Assembly: GCA_964579735.1 (NCBI GenBank) | Contig: CAZOHH010000075.1 | Span: 1-11,617 of the forward strand | Direction of reading: 5' to 3' | From: CAILLO01 sp964579735 | GTDB lineage: Bacteria > Bacillota > Clostridia > Saccharofermentanales > UBA5734 | DNA: 11,617 bases | Shown here: positions 5,632 to 11,617 of the stretch, in pieces | Layout: the number at the start of each line of letters is the position of its first letter | Position numbering within the stretch: the stretch's first letter is position 1 | Translations under genes and position numbers: made by a program | Notes under the pieces: generated by a model | What the model was told of the DNA's origin: nothing | The model's database searches: none | What the model saw: the letters and a program-made list of their open reading frames with translations, nothing else

Positions 5632-6702
5632 ATGGATCGAAAAACGTCCACACCCAATCGCAGAGCCATTCTCCCCCGTCTTCTCACCGTCCTCCTTCTC
5701 GCAACCGCGGTCGTCGTCACGTTCGCCTTCACCGGCACGTCGCCGGAGGCGAAGTCCTTTCTGGACAAGGCCTTCGGCACATTGCTGGGACGCAGCACGA
5801 ATCCCGACTCCGATTATTCAGCCAAGGTACTGCCGACACTCCCGGTAGACGCCCCGACGCCTACCGACGCTACGGACTCCGAGCCGTTGTGCGAGACGAG
5901 TCCGATTCCGACCGAGGAGACCGTCGAAGACCCGCTTCCCCCCACGGAAGCCCCTGCGGAAGCGCCTACGGAAGCCCCCGATGCGACGGCTACCCCGGTT
6001 CCCCCCGTTGTGCGCAAGGCTCCGGTCCTGCAAGGAGAGATCCTCGAAGGCCGCATCCACCTCACCTGGACGAAGGCGAAGGGGGAGGGGTTGCGCGGGT
6101 ACAAGGTCGTGGCCTCCGGGGAGTCCGAATCCCCGTTCTATCCGGACTATGGATATTTCCAATGGATCACGAACCTGTCCACCGTCTCGACATGGGTCGA
6201 TGAATCCATGGGCTACAACGGAGGGGATCTCTGTGGCGGAATGACGGCCGGAGAGACCTACTGGTTCGCGATCACCGCCGTCTATGAGGACGGGACGGCG
6301 ACTTCGAATGCGGTTTCGTTCGTCTGCCCCGCCTATGAGAAGGAACCTCCCGTGCTGACCGCGCCGAAAGTCTCCGCCGTGGCCGCCGAGGGGTCCGTCG
6401 TCGTGACCTGGACTCCGATCGAGGATGCACGTCTCGTCGGATACAAGGTAGTCGCGTCCCAGAACAACCCGCACCCGGTCTACTCCGCCGACGGCTACCT
6501 GTTCTGGATCACCGACGTGACCCAGGGCAGCGCCGAAGTGACCAGCGAGGCTTGTTACAACGGTGGCGACTTCGATGGCGTCTTCGTTTCCGGAACCGCC
6601 TACTATTTCAGCGTCACGGCGGTCTACGAGATCGACGGCGAATGGGTGAAGGTCAAAGGCAACGCCGTTAAGGTCGTGTTCCCGGAAACTCCCACGAAAT
6701 AG
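5632..6702 (+). CDS. Secreted or membrane-anchored protein with two fibronectin-III-like repeats, riboswitch-controlled
   Basis: ATG 5632 is preceded by an SD (GAGGTGG, 5620-5626); the frame is open from 5518, but that part is riboswitch. The product has 356 residues. It has a basic N-terminus and hydrophobic segment at about 13-33 (signal peptide or anchor, no lipobox), then a Pro/Glu/Thr-rich stalk at about 68-128 (PTEAPAEAPTEAP). Two homologous beta-sandwich repeats follow at about 130-233 and 240-352. Both repeats share HLTW/VVTW-type strands, GYKVVAS, a GYxxWIT segment, an invariant YNGGD, and TYWFAITAVYE/AYYFSVTAVYE, as in fibronectin-III-like domains of secreted clostridial proteins. 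It probably acts outside the cell in adhesion or matrix formation. That would fit cyclic-di-GMP control, since such riboswitches often govern adhesins. No enzyme motif is visible. The next gene has its own promoter 80 bp downstream. Confidence 0.85.
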   Translation: MDRKTSTPNRRAILPRLLTVLLLATAVVVTFAFTGTSPEAKSFLDKAFGTLLGRSTNPDSDYSAKVLPTLPVDAPTPTDATDSEPLCETSPIPTEETVEDPLPPTEAPAEAPTEAPDATATPVPPVVRKAPVLQGEILEGRIHLTWTKAKGEGLRGYKVVASGESESPFYPDYGYFQWITNLSTVSTWVDESMGYNGGDLCGGMTAGETYWFAITAVYEDGTATSNAVSFVCPAYEKEPPVLTAPKVSAVAAEGSVVVTWTPIEDARLVGYKVVASQNNPHPVYSADGYLFWITDVTQGSAEVTSEACYNGGDFDGVFVSGTAYYFSVTAVYEIDGEWVKVKGNAVKVVFPETPTK

Positions 6703-6760
6703 GCCAACTCCGGTCCGGCTCCTTCCCGACGATGCCCCCCACTCGAGGGTTGGCTTCAAG

Positions 6761-6789
6761 TGGTCTGTGCGATGCAAGTCGGTTATAAT
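6761..6789 (+). promoter_or_regulatory. Promoter of the glf operon
   Basis: A perfect TATAAT at 6784-6789 has a weak TGGTCT -35 at 6761-6766 (17-bp spacer). It lies 38 bases before the glf ATG, in the only intergenic stretch (6703-6827) before that gene. An imperfect hairpin (CCACT...AGTGG, about 6739-6763) upstream has no U-tract. Confidence 0.5.
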
Positions 6790-6827
6790 CGAGGATATAC
6801 TCGAAACCTTCTGAAGGAGGCATCGCC

Positions 6828-7913
6828 ATGCACGTGAAGAACATCGTGGTCGGAGCCGGATACGCGGGCTCGACCCTCGCCCGACGCATCGCGGAGGAAA
6901 AGAACGAACCGGTCCTCGTCGTCGAGAAGCATGGTCATATCGCGGGTCACGCCTACGACCATTACGATTCGAACGGCATCCTCGTCCACCAGTACGGGCC
7001 GCACATCTTCCATACCCTCGACAAATCCGTCTGGGACTTCCTCTCTCGCTTCACGGAGTGGCACCTCTACCAGCACAGAGTGCAGTCCTACGTCGACGGC
7101 ATGCTGGTCCCGATGCCCATTTCCGCCGAGACCGTGAACCAGCTGTACAATCTCGGCCTCAGCGCCAAGGAGGTCGAAGCCTGGCTCGCCGAGCAGGCCG
7201 AACCGGTCGCGGAGGTCAAGAACTCCGAAGACGTGGTCGTATCCAAGGCCGGACGTGAGATCTTCGAGAAATTCTTCAAGCAGTACACGTTCAAGCAGTG
7301 GGAGTTGTACCCCGCCCAACTGTCTCCCGACGTGATCAAGCGCATTCCGATCCGCACGAATCGCGACACCCGCTATTTCACGGATCGCTATCAGGGCCTG
7401 CCTAAACAAGGGTACACCGAGATGTTCCGGCGCCTCCTCGACCACCCGCTGATCTCCGTGATGCTGCAGACCGATTGGTTCGAAGTGAAGAAGCAGCTGA
7501 CCTGGGACCGTCTCTTTTTCACCGGTCCGGTGGACCGCTTCTTCGACTTCCGCGAGGGGAATATCCGCTATCGCTCGGTGCGATTCGAATATGAGGCCGT
7601 CTTCGGGAAGGAATTCGTCCAGGAGGTCGGCACGGTCAACTACCCGAACGACTACGATTTCACGCGGGTGACCGAGTACAAGCGTCTTACGGGACAGAAG
7701 CTGACCGACCGGACCGTGCTGGCGCGGGAGTACTCGAGCGCGGAAGGGGAGCCCTTCTACATCGTGCCCGACGAGGCCAACCTCGCTCTGGCGAAGCGCT
7801 ATGCGGATCTCGCCGCCATCGAGCCGAATACGATCTTCATCGGACGCCTCGCGGAGTCCCGCTACTACAACATGGACCAGGTCGTCGCCCGCGTGCTCGG
7901 GTTGGCGCTGTAA
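6828..7913 (+). CDS. glf: UDP-galactopyranose mutase
   Basis: This flavoenzyme converts UDP-galactopyranose to UDP-galactofuranose in the cytoplasm, the sole precursor of galactofuranose in glycans. The 361-residue length is typical. A Rossmann FAD motif opens the protein (VVGAGYAGSTLARRIAE, about 6-22). It is followed by VVEK, HIAGHAYDHYD, and YGPHIFHT, the characteristic block after the dinucleotide-binding region. Further family signatures are KQYTFKQWELYP, RIPIRTNRDTRYFTDRYQGLPKQGYTEMF in two blocks, FFTGPVDRFFDFREG and IRYRSVRFE, which contain the Arg residues expected at the substrate phosphates. The start is certain: AAGGAGG at 6814-6820, seven bases before ATG. Its stop overlaps the start of the next gene (TAATG at 7911-7915). 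With the Wzy-type gene and the LCP gene nearby, it implies a galactofuranose-containing surface polymer. Confidence 0.95.
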   Translation: MHVKNIVVGAGYAGSTLARRIAEEKNEPVLVVEKHGHIAGHAYDHYDSNGILVHQYGPHIFHTLDKSVWDFLSRFTEWHLYQHRVQSYVDGMLVPMPISAETVNQLYNLGLSAKEVEAWLAEQAEPVAEVKNSEDVVVSKAGREIFEKFFKQYTFKQWELYPAQLSPDVIKRIPIRTNRDTRYFTDRYQGLPKQGYTEMFRRLLDHPLISVMLQTDWFEVKKQLTWDRLFFTGPVDRFFDFREGNIRYRSVRFEYEAVFGKEFVQEVGTVNYPNDYDFTRVTEYKRLTGQKLTDRTVLAREYSSAEGEPFYIVPDEANLALAKRYADLAAIEPNTIFIGRLAESRYYNMDQVVARVLGLAL

Positions 7914-9670
7914 TGGCACCGGTGGGTACGACTGGGGATTCCGGCGCGCCGGCACCGACGCCGATCCGCATCGCCCGCTCCGTTACGCTGCCGACCTACC
8001 AGTTGCGCGCCGCCGTGCATGCGCCAACGCTCGCGGCCGACCGGCAGATGGAGGCGGCCGTTCGGATCGCCCTGCGCTGGGTCTCGGAGAAGCTGCCGAT
8101 AGAAGTGTGCGGGCTCGAGGAGATGCCCAACCCCTTCCGCCTGGAAGTGGACCCGGGTACCTTCGTGGAGACGGTCTGGAAGGCTTCGACGAAGATCTGG
8201 GCCATGCGCCTCGTCCATGCAGACACCGGAGACGTCCGGTCGCCGGTCGCCGGTCGAACCTTCACGACACATGTCTCCTTCATGGAGCGCGGCGGATCCG
8301 TCGAGGTCGCCATCCAGACCCTGTGCACGCAACCGCCGAGTGCGCCGCGAGACGTCGATGTCGTACGTCCCGCGCTCGTCTCGCGACTTTCCAAGGAGCT
8401 CGGGCTGCGCGACGTGCTTCCCATGGACGGGAAGCCGGTCGTGTACACGAAGGATGAAGAGACCTCGGACCTCCGCGCACTGCTCCGGAATCCCTATCGG
8501 TCGCTGCCCGTCGTCGTGTTCCGTGAGGCACCCTCGTCAGCATCTGTCGTCCTCCCTGAAAACGGTTCCGAAGTCGTCGGCCCGACGCCCCATGTCGAAT
8601 TCGACACCGTTTTCCTAGCCGAAAAACTGCTCGGATACGCTTCTGTCGTCCACCTCGAAGGTGAAGCCGCCGAAGCCTTCCCTCTGAAGGTCCCGGCCGA
8701 GTTCCGCGTCGACTCGGGAGGCGTGCGCGTCTACCAGCCCGCCATGGACGAATGGAAGGTCGAACCTTCGGAACGCCACCCGCGATTCCTTGAAGAGAGT
8801 CTGCGCTACTGGAGCGTGGCGGGAGCCGATGGCAGCATCCGCAGCGGTCCGACCGCCTTCGCCGAATACCTCGTCAGGATGGTCCGTTCCGGAATGGCCC
8901 AGAGAACCGTCGATTGGCGCGGCGTCCTCCGATTCCCAGCCGTCTTCGACGCGTTTCTCGAGGAGCGTCAGGACAACGTCGGCCCAGAGGACTGTCTTGA
9001 TTGCCGTGGAAACTATGAGACGCGCATCGCCGCGCTTCGCGACGAGATCGAGCGACTCAAGTCGGAAAACGAGTACTTCGTGGATGAGGCGGACCATGCG
9101 GAGAACGAGGTGGCCGTCCTTCGACAGGACCGCTTCCTGCTCGAGGAGCGCGTCACGCACCTGACCGAGGAACTCGAGGGAAAGGTCGTGCCCGCAGGGG
9201 CCGGAGATGCCTTGGTTCCCGCAAACATCGAATCGGTGCCCGATTGGGTGCGGGCGCGGCTGAGTCGGCGGCTGCTGCTCCTGCCTAGAGCCGTCCGGGA
9301 ACTCAGGTCTGCGGACTTCGAAGATGTCCCGTTGTTGTGCGATGCGCTTCGGCTGCTGGCCCAGGACTACTATGACATGCATGTCGGCAAGTTGCGGGTC
9401 GCCGAGTTCACCGACCGGGCTCGGACGCTGGGGCTGACCTGGGGGCAGAGCACCGATGAGACTCAGGCCGGACGCTACGGAGAGGCCTACTATGTCCAGT
9501 ATCCGCTCCAGCAGGGGAGGGGGCGCCGGACCTTCCTTCAACAGCATCTGAGGAAAGGCACTTCCTTCGAGTCCCGCCACTGCCTCCGCATCTACTTCTT
9601 CTGGGGGGAAGAGGACCAGAAGGTGATCGTAGGCTCCCTGCCCAGGCATCTGCCGAGCGCTGCGGAATAG
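7913..9670 (+). CDS. Unrecognised 585-residue coiled-coil protein translationally coupled to glf
   Basis: I do not recognise this gene. Its ATG at 7913 shares one base with the glf stop (TAATG), so it is probably translated by re-initiation. It has no signal peptide or membrane helix and is likely cytoplasmic. The N-terminal half (about 20-350) is mixed alpha/beta. It has a block LLRNPYRSLPVVVFRE (190-205) and then LAEKLLGYASVVHL (235-248) and SGGVRVYQP (268-276). A CLDC motif (361-364) precedes a charged coiled coil (about 367-424). The C-terminal domain (about 440-580) ends in a compact block, RHCLRIYFFWGEEDQKVIVG (555-574) then SLPRHL. This block faintly recalls the closing strands of RelE/ParE-like folds; that is speculation. 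The domain order resembles large proteins seen in bacterial accessory or defence loci more than sugar enzymes. A terminator follows at 9699. The start could be internal (Met46), but coupling favours 7913. Confidence 0.8.
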   Translation: MAPVGTTGDSGAPAPTPIRIARSVTLPTYQLRAAVHAPTLAADRQMEAAVRIALRWVSEKLPIEVCGLEEMPNPFRLEVDPGTFVETVWKASTKIWAMRLVHADTGDVRSPVAGRTFTTHVSFMERGGSVEVAIQTLCTQPPSAPRDVDVVRPALVSRLSKELGLRDVLPMDGKPVVYTKDEETSDLRALLRNPYRSLPVVVFREAPSSASVVLPENGSEVVGPTPHVEFDTVFLAEKLLGYASVVHLEGEAAEAFPLKVPAEFRVDSGGVRVYQPAMDEWKVEPSERHPRFLEESLRYWSVAGADGSIRSGPTAFAEYLVRMVRSGMAQRTVDWRGVLRFPAVFDAFLEERQDNVGPEDCLDCRGNYETRIAALRDEIERLKSENEYFVDEADHAENEVAVLRQDRFLLEERVTHLTEELEGKVVPAGAGDALVPANIESVPDWVRARLSRRLLLLPRAVRELRSADFEDVPLLCDALRLLAQDYYDMHVGKLRVAEFTDRARTLGLTWGQSTDETQAGRYGEAYYVQYPLQQGRGRRTFLQQHLRKGTSFESRHCLRIYFFWGEEDQKVIVGSLPRHLPSAAE

Positions 9671-9698
9671 CGGAGAAACTCTGCCTCTCCTCCTGTGG

Positions 9699-9739
9699 AA
9701 AAGGACGATGCCTCGTGTATCACGGTGCTTCGTCCTTTT
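9699..9739. terminator. Long bidirectional terminator hairpin
   Basis: AAAAGGACGA (9699-9708) pairs perfectly with TCGTCCTTTT (9730-9739). The interior extends the stem by GC, then TCGTG/CACGG around a TAT loop, so the hairpin has about 17 pairs with two mismatches. The flanking A4 and T4 give a U-tract on both strands. It lies 29 bp after the 585-residue protein's stop and 22 bp before the stop of the convergent ligase gene. Confidence 0.85.
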
Positions 9740-9760
9740 CTGACGTCGCAAGAAGTGGAG

Positions 9761-11194
9761 TCAGGCGTCTGGATGCTCTCGACCGGCGGCGGCGCGTCCA
9801 AGAAGAAGGAAAAGGAACGGAGCGACATAGGTTAGGGAGTTTCCAAAGAACGCGGACACCAGGTACGTTAAGGCCGCACAGGCCGCTACGATTGCTTCCG
9901 AGGAGAAGGCACGGTTGACCAAGGCGGCTCCGGGAAGAGTCGCAGGGGGCTTGGACGGAAGGAAAGCCCTTCGAAGGGAGAAGACGAGGAAGGCCAACCA
10001 GGCGAGGAGCCCCGGGATGCCGATGGTGACGGCGTACTCCAGGTATTCGTTGTGCACGCGGTCGCTGAAGAAGATACCGTCCTGTTGGAGAAGGAATCCG
10101 GCCGTGTCCGGTCCAATGCCGATCACGGGACTCCTGCCGATATAGTTGATTGCGTCCATCCAGAGTTCCCAACGGGAGCCTCCGGATTCCAGCGCTTCTT
10201 TCGAACTCGGGTCCGTTAGAATGGCTGCGATGTTCGACCCGATGAGATTGATCTTATCCAGTGAAAGCACTGGGTCGAAGAGGTGGAGGAGGAAGAAGAC
10301 GATCAAGGCCAGGCCGAACGGGTGGAAGGATCGCAAAGAGTTCTTCTCGCGAAGCATTACTGCTAATGCGAAGAGTCCGACGAAAAGCGCGATATAGGAT
10401 CCGCGCGTTCTGGTGTAGGCGAGAGCCGTGAATAGAAGCAGGGACAAAGCTGGTGCAGCGCATCTCTCCAGGAAAGGTCGTGCAGCTGCATGAACCAATC
10501 CTGATTTTGCGTGTTCATGTACCCACAAACCCGCTGCCAATACTGCGGTCATACACAGGTAATATCCTAGGTGGTTGGAATTGATGAAGAAGGAAGCACT
10601 TTGTCCGCGCAAGGACCACTCGAAGGGGAACCAACCGGCGCGCTCCCCCAGAGCGACGCCCGCGGTCACCATGGCAGCGACGAACCAAAGGGTTCGGATT
10701 CGGTGCCAGAGGGAGTTGCCGGCAAGAAGCAGAACGGAAACGAAGAGTCCGGTATAGGCAAAATACTGCACCCACCCTTCGTGACGCCACCCATTCCCGA
10801 AGAAGGCAATAGAAGTCCAACGGGAAAAAGCCGAACAAAGCAGAGCCCAGAGGAGGAAGAGTCCAACGGACACTAGCGGGGAGAGAAACCAGGGGTTCTG
10901 AATTTTACCAAATGAGGAGAAGGAGCGCCTTGAGGAGGTTTGAACGAAAAGGAGCATCAAAAGTACAAACCAGCAGACGTAGCCCGCAACGGTCGCGATG
11001 ACAGATTTCAAAGCCAGCGCGGTCGATGTGTCGCTTCCAAATAGATAGGTGAGCAGGGGAGAGAGGACGAAGAAGGAGACACCTATAAGAAGGCATTTCT
11101 CCAATCCGACCTGAACACGGTTCTTCGACCGCTCGATTTCAACGGGTGCCTGCGGCGTCATCTGGAATGACTTGATATGCGATATCCGATTCAT
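9761..11194 (-). CDS. O-antigen ligase / Wzy-type polymerase family membrane protein
   Basis: Members (WaaL, Wzy, PglL and relatives) join or polymerise undecaprenyl-linked glycans outside the membrane. The product has 477 residues with 11 or so hydrophobic segments and one large extracellular loop before the last helices. Family motifs are visible: SFFINSNHLGYYL (201-213), YTRTRGSYIALF (260-271), GGSRWELWMDAI (338-349) with IGRSPVIGIGPDTAG (352-366), and the conserved loop RVHNEYLEYAVTIGIPGL (379-396) with its essential-type His381. It cannot be told from sequence alone whether it is a polymerase, a glycan ligase or a protein glycosyltransferase. ATG 11194 begins about seven bases after a -10 box and has no SD, so translation may be leaderless; Met12 (11161) is an alternative, also without SD. 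Base composition is nearer 50% GC, well below its neighbours, suggesting transfer. Confidence 0.85.
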   Translation of the reverse strand: MNRISHIKSFQMTPQAPVEIERSKNRVQVGLEKCLLIGVSFFVLSPLLTYLFGSDTSTALALKSVIATVAGYVCWFVLLMLLFVQTSSRRSFSSFGKIQNPWFLSPLVSVGLFLLWALLCSAFSRWTSIAFFGNGWRHEGWVQYFAYTGLFVSVLLLAGNSLWHRIRTLWFVAAMVTAGVALGERAGWFPFEWSLRGQSASFFINSNHLGYYLCMTAVLAAGLWVHEHAKSGLVHAAARPFLERCAAPALSLLLFTALAYTRTRGSYIALFVGLFALAVMLREKNSLRSFHPFGLALIVFFLLHLFDPVLSLDKINLIGSNIAAILTDPSSKEALESGGSRWELWMDAINYIGRSPVIGIGPDTAGFLLQQDGIFFSDRVHNEYLEYAVTIGIPGLLAWLAFLVFSLRRAFLPSKPPATLPGAALVNRAFSSEAIVAACAALTYLVSAFFGNSLTYVAPFLFLLLGRAAAGREHPDA

Positions 11195-11200
11195 GATTCG

Positions 11201-11228
11201 ATTGTACCATTCTCGGACGTCGCGACAA
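11201..11228 (-). promoter_or_regulatory. Promoter of the ligase gene, possibly giving a leaderless mRNA
   Basis: On the minus strand TTGTCG (complement of 11223-11228) and TACAAT (complement of 11201-11206) are separated by 16 bp. The expected transcription start falls at or next to the ATG at 11194. The -35 overlaps the U-tract of the upstream terminator. Confidence 0.5.
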
Positions 11229-11257
11229 AAAGAGGCGGCCCGCGAACGGACCGCCTC
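11227..11257 (-). terminator. Intrinsic terminator of the GGGtGRT gene
   Basis: Read on the minus strand, GAGGCGG (complement of 11251-11257) pairs with CCGCCTC (complement of 11232-11238), with further inner pairing. TTTTT (11231-11227) follows. It starts 23 bp after the stop codon of the GGGtGRT gene. Confidence 0.85.
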
Positions 11258-11279
11258 CCCCTTGTCTGAATTGCGAAGG

Positions 11280-11617
11280 CTACTTCGAGGCCTGCTCGAT
11301 GGCGACGGCCACGGCGACGGTCGCGCCGACCATCGGGTTGTTGCCCATGCCGAGGAAGCCCATCATCTCGACGTGCGCGGGGACCGAGGAGGACCCGGCG
11401 AACTGCGCGTCGGAGTGCATGCGGCCCATGGTGTCGGTCATGCCGTAGGAGGCCGGACCCGCGCCCATGTTGTCGGGATGCAGCGTGCGGCCCGTGCCGC
11501 CGCCAGAGGCCACGGAGAAGAACTTCTTGCCCTTCTCAAGGCACTCTTTCTTGTACGTGCCGGCGACCGGGTGCTGGAAGCGCGTGGGGTTCGTGGAGTT
11601 GCCGGTGATGGAGACGT
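11280..11617 (-). CDS. GGGtGRT family protein, C-terminal third (partial)
   Basis: The gene enters from the right edge and ends with TAG (complement of 11280-11282), leaving 111 visible residues. The hallmark GGGTGRT block is present (SVASGGGTGRTLHPDN in the surrounding sequence). It is preceded by ITGNSTNPTRFQHPVAGTY and followed by a highly conserved-looking Gly/Ala/Met-rich end (MMGFLGMGNNPMVGATVAVAVAIEQA). This family is named after the motif and occurs mostly in anaerobic bacteria; its function is not established as far as I know. There is no sign of secretion in the visible part. A terminator follows directly, so it is the last gene of its transcript, and the ligase gene downstream has its own promoter. 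Confidence 0.85.
   Translation of the reverse strand, partial: VSITGNSTNPTRFQHPVAGTYKKECLEKGKKFFSVASGGGTGRTLHPDNMGAGPASYGMTDTMGRMHSDAQFAGSSSVPAHVEMMGFLGMGNNPMVGATVAVAVAIEQASK

Noticed and set aside
6703..6763. Terminator between the fibronectin-III-like gene and glf
   Set aside because: Only a 6-bp GCCAAC/GTTGGC pairing over a long loop and an imperfect CCACT/AGTGG hairpin are present, neither followed by a U-tract.
5818..6777. A 319-codon open frame on the minus strand
   Set aside because: It is antisense to the fibronectin-III-like repeat protein, with Arg/Gly-rich, family-less content typical of a GC-driven shadow frame.
6783..7955. A 390-codon open frame on the minus strand opposite glf
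   Set aside because: It is the antisense shadow of a certain UDP-galactopyranose mutase gene, with no start signal and no recognisable domain.
8615..9751. A 378-codon open frame on the minus strand
   Set aside because: It is antisense to the 585-residue protein and its upstream end runs through the terminator hairpin. It has no SD and no domain.

Overview
The window looks like a GC-rich bacterial chromosome segment from a draft or metagenome assembly, with a 100-N scaffold gap at 4424-4523. No rRNA, tRNA, CRISPR array or transposase is visible. The gene families point to a Gram-positive-type anaerobe, most likely a Bacillota/Clostridia-like lineage. They include a LytR-CpsA-Psr (LCP) enzyme, a zinc-ribbon membrane protein paired with an alcohol-acetyltransferase-type domain, a GEMM (c-di-GMP-I) riboswitch, a GGGtGRT-family protein, and surface proteins with Pro/Thr-rich stalks. 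This placement is an inference; there is no marker gene.

Layout. (1) 1-1495, plus strand: the C-terminal end of a membrane-anchored surface protein, then an LCP glycopolymer transferase 11 bp downstream. A hairpin at 1498-1521 separates these from the next, convergent block. (2) 1555-5377, minus strand: reading 5' to 3', a NYN ribonuclease with a LOTUS/OST-HTH domain, an acetyltransferase/condensation-like domain apparently in the same reading frame across the scaffold gap, a zinc-ribbon six-helix membrane protein, and a small lipoprotein. (3) 5490-6702, plus strand: a promoter, a c-di-GMP-I class riboswitch and a secreted or anchored protein with two fibronectin-III-like repeats. (4) 6784-9670, plus strand: a promoter, UDP-galactopyranose mutase (glf), and a translationally coupled 585-residue protein of unknown function. 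A long two-way terminator hairpin follows. (5) 9761-11194, minus strand: an O-antigen ligase/Wzy-type polytopic protein, clearly lower in GC than its neighbours. (6) 11280-11617, minus strand: the C-terminal end of a GGGtGRT protein with its own terminator.

A common theme is the cell envelope. Glf would supply UDP-galactofuranose, the Wzy/WaaL-type protein would polymerise or ligate a glycan, and the LCP protein would attach glycopolymer to the wall. Two surface proteins and a lipoprotein sit alongside, and one surface protein appears to be controlled by cyclic dinucleotide signalling. The observations most worth following up are the riboswitch with its sequence complementary to the Shine-Dalgarno (SD) site, the NYN-LOTUS-acyltransferase fusion, the unrecognised protein coupled to glf, and the low-GC ligase with an apparently leaderless promoter.
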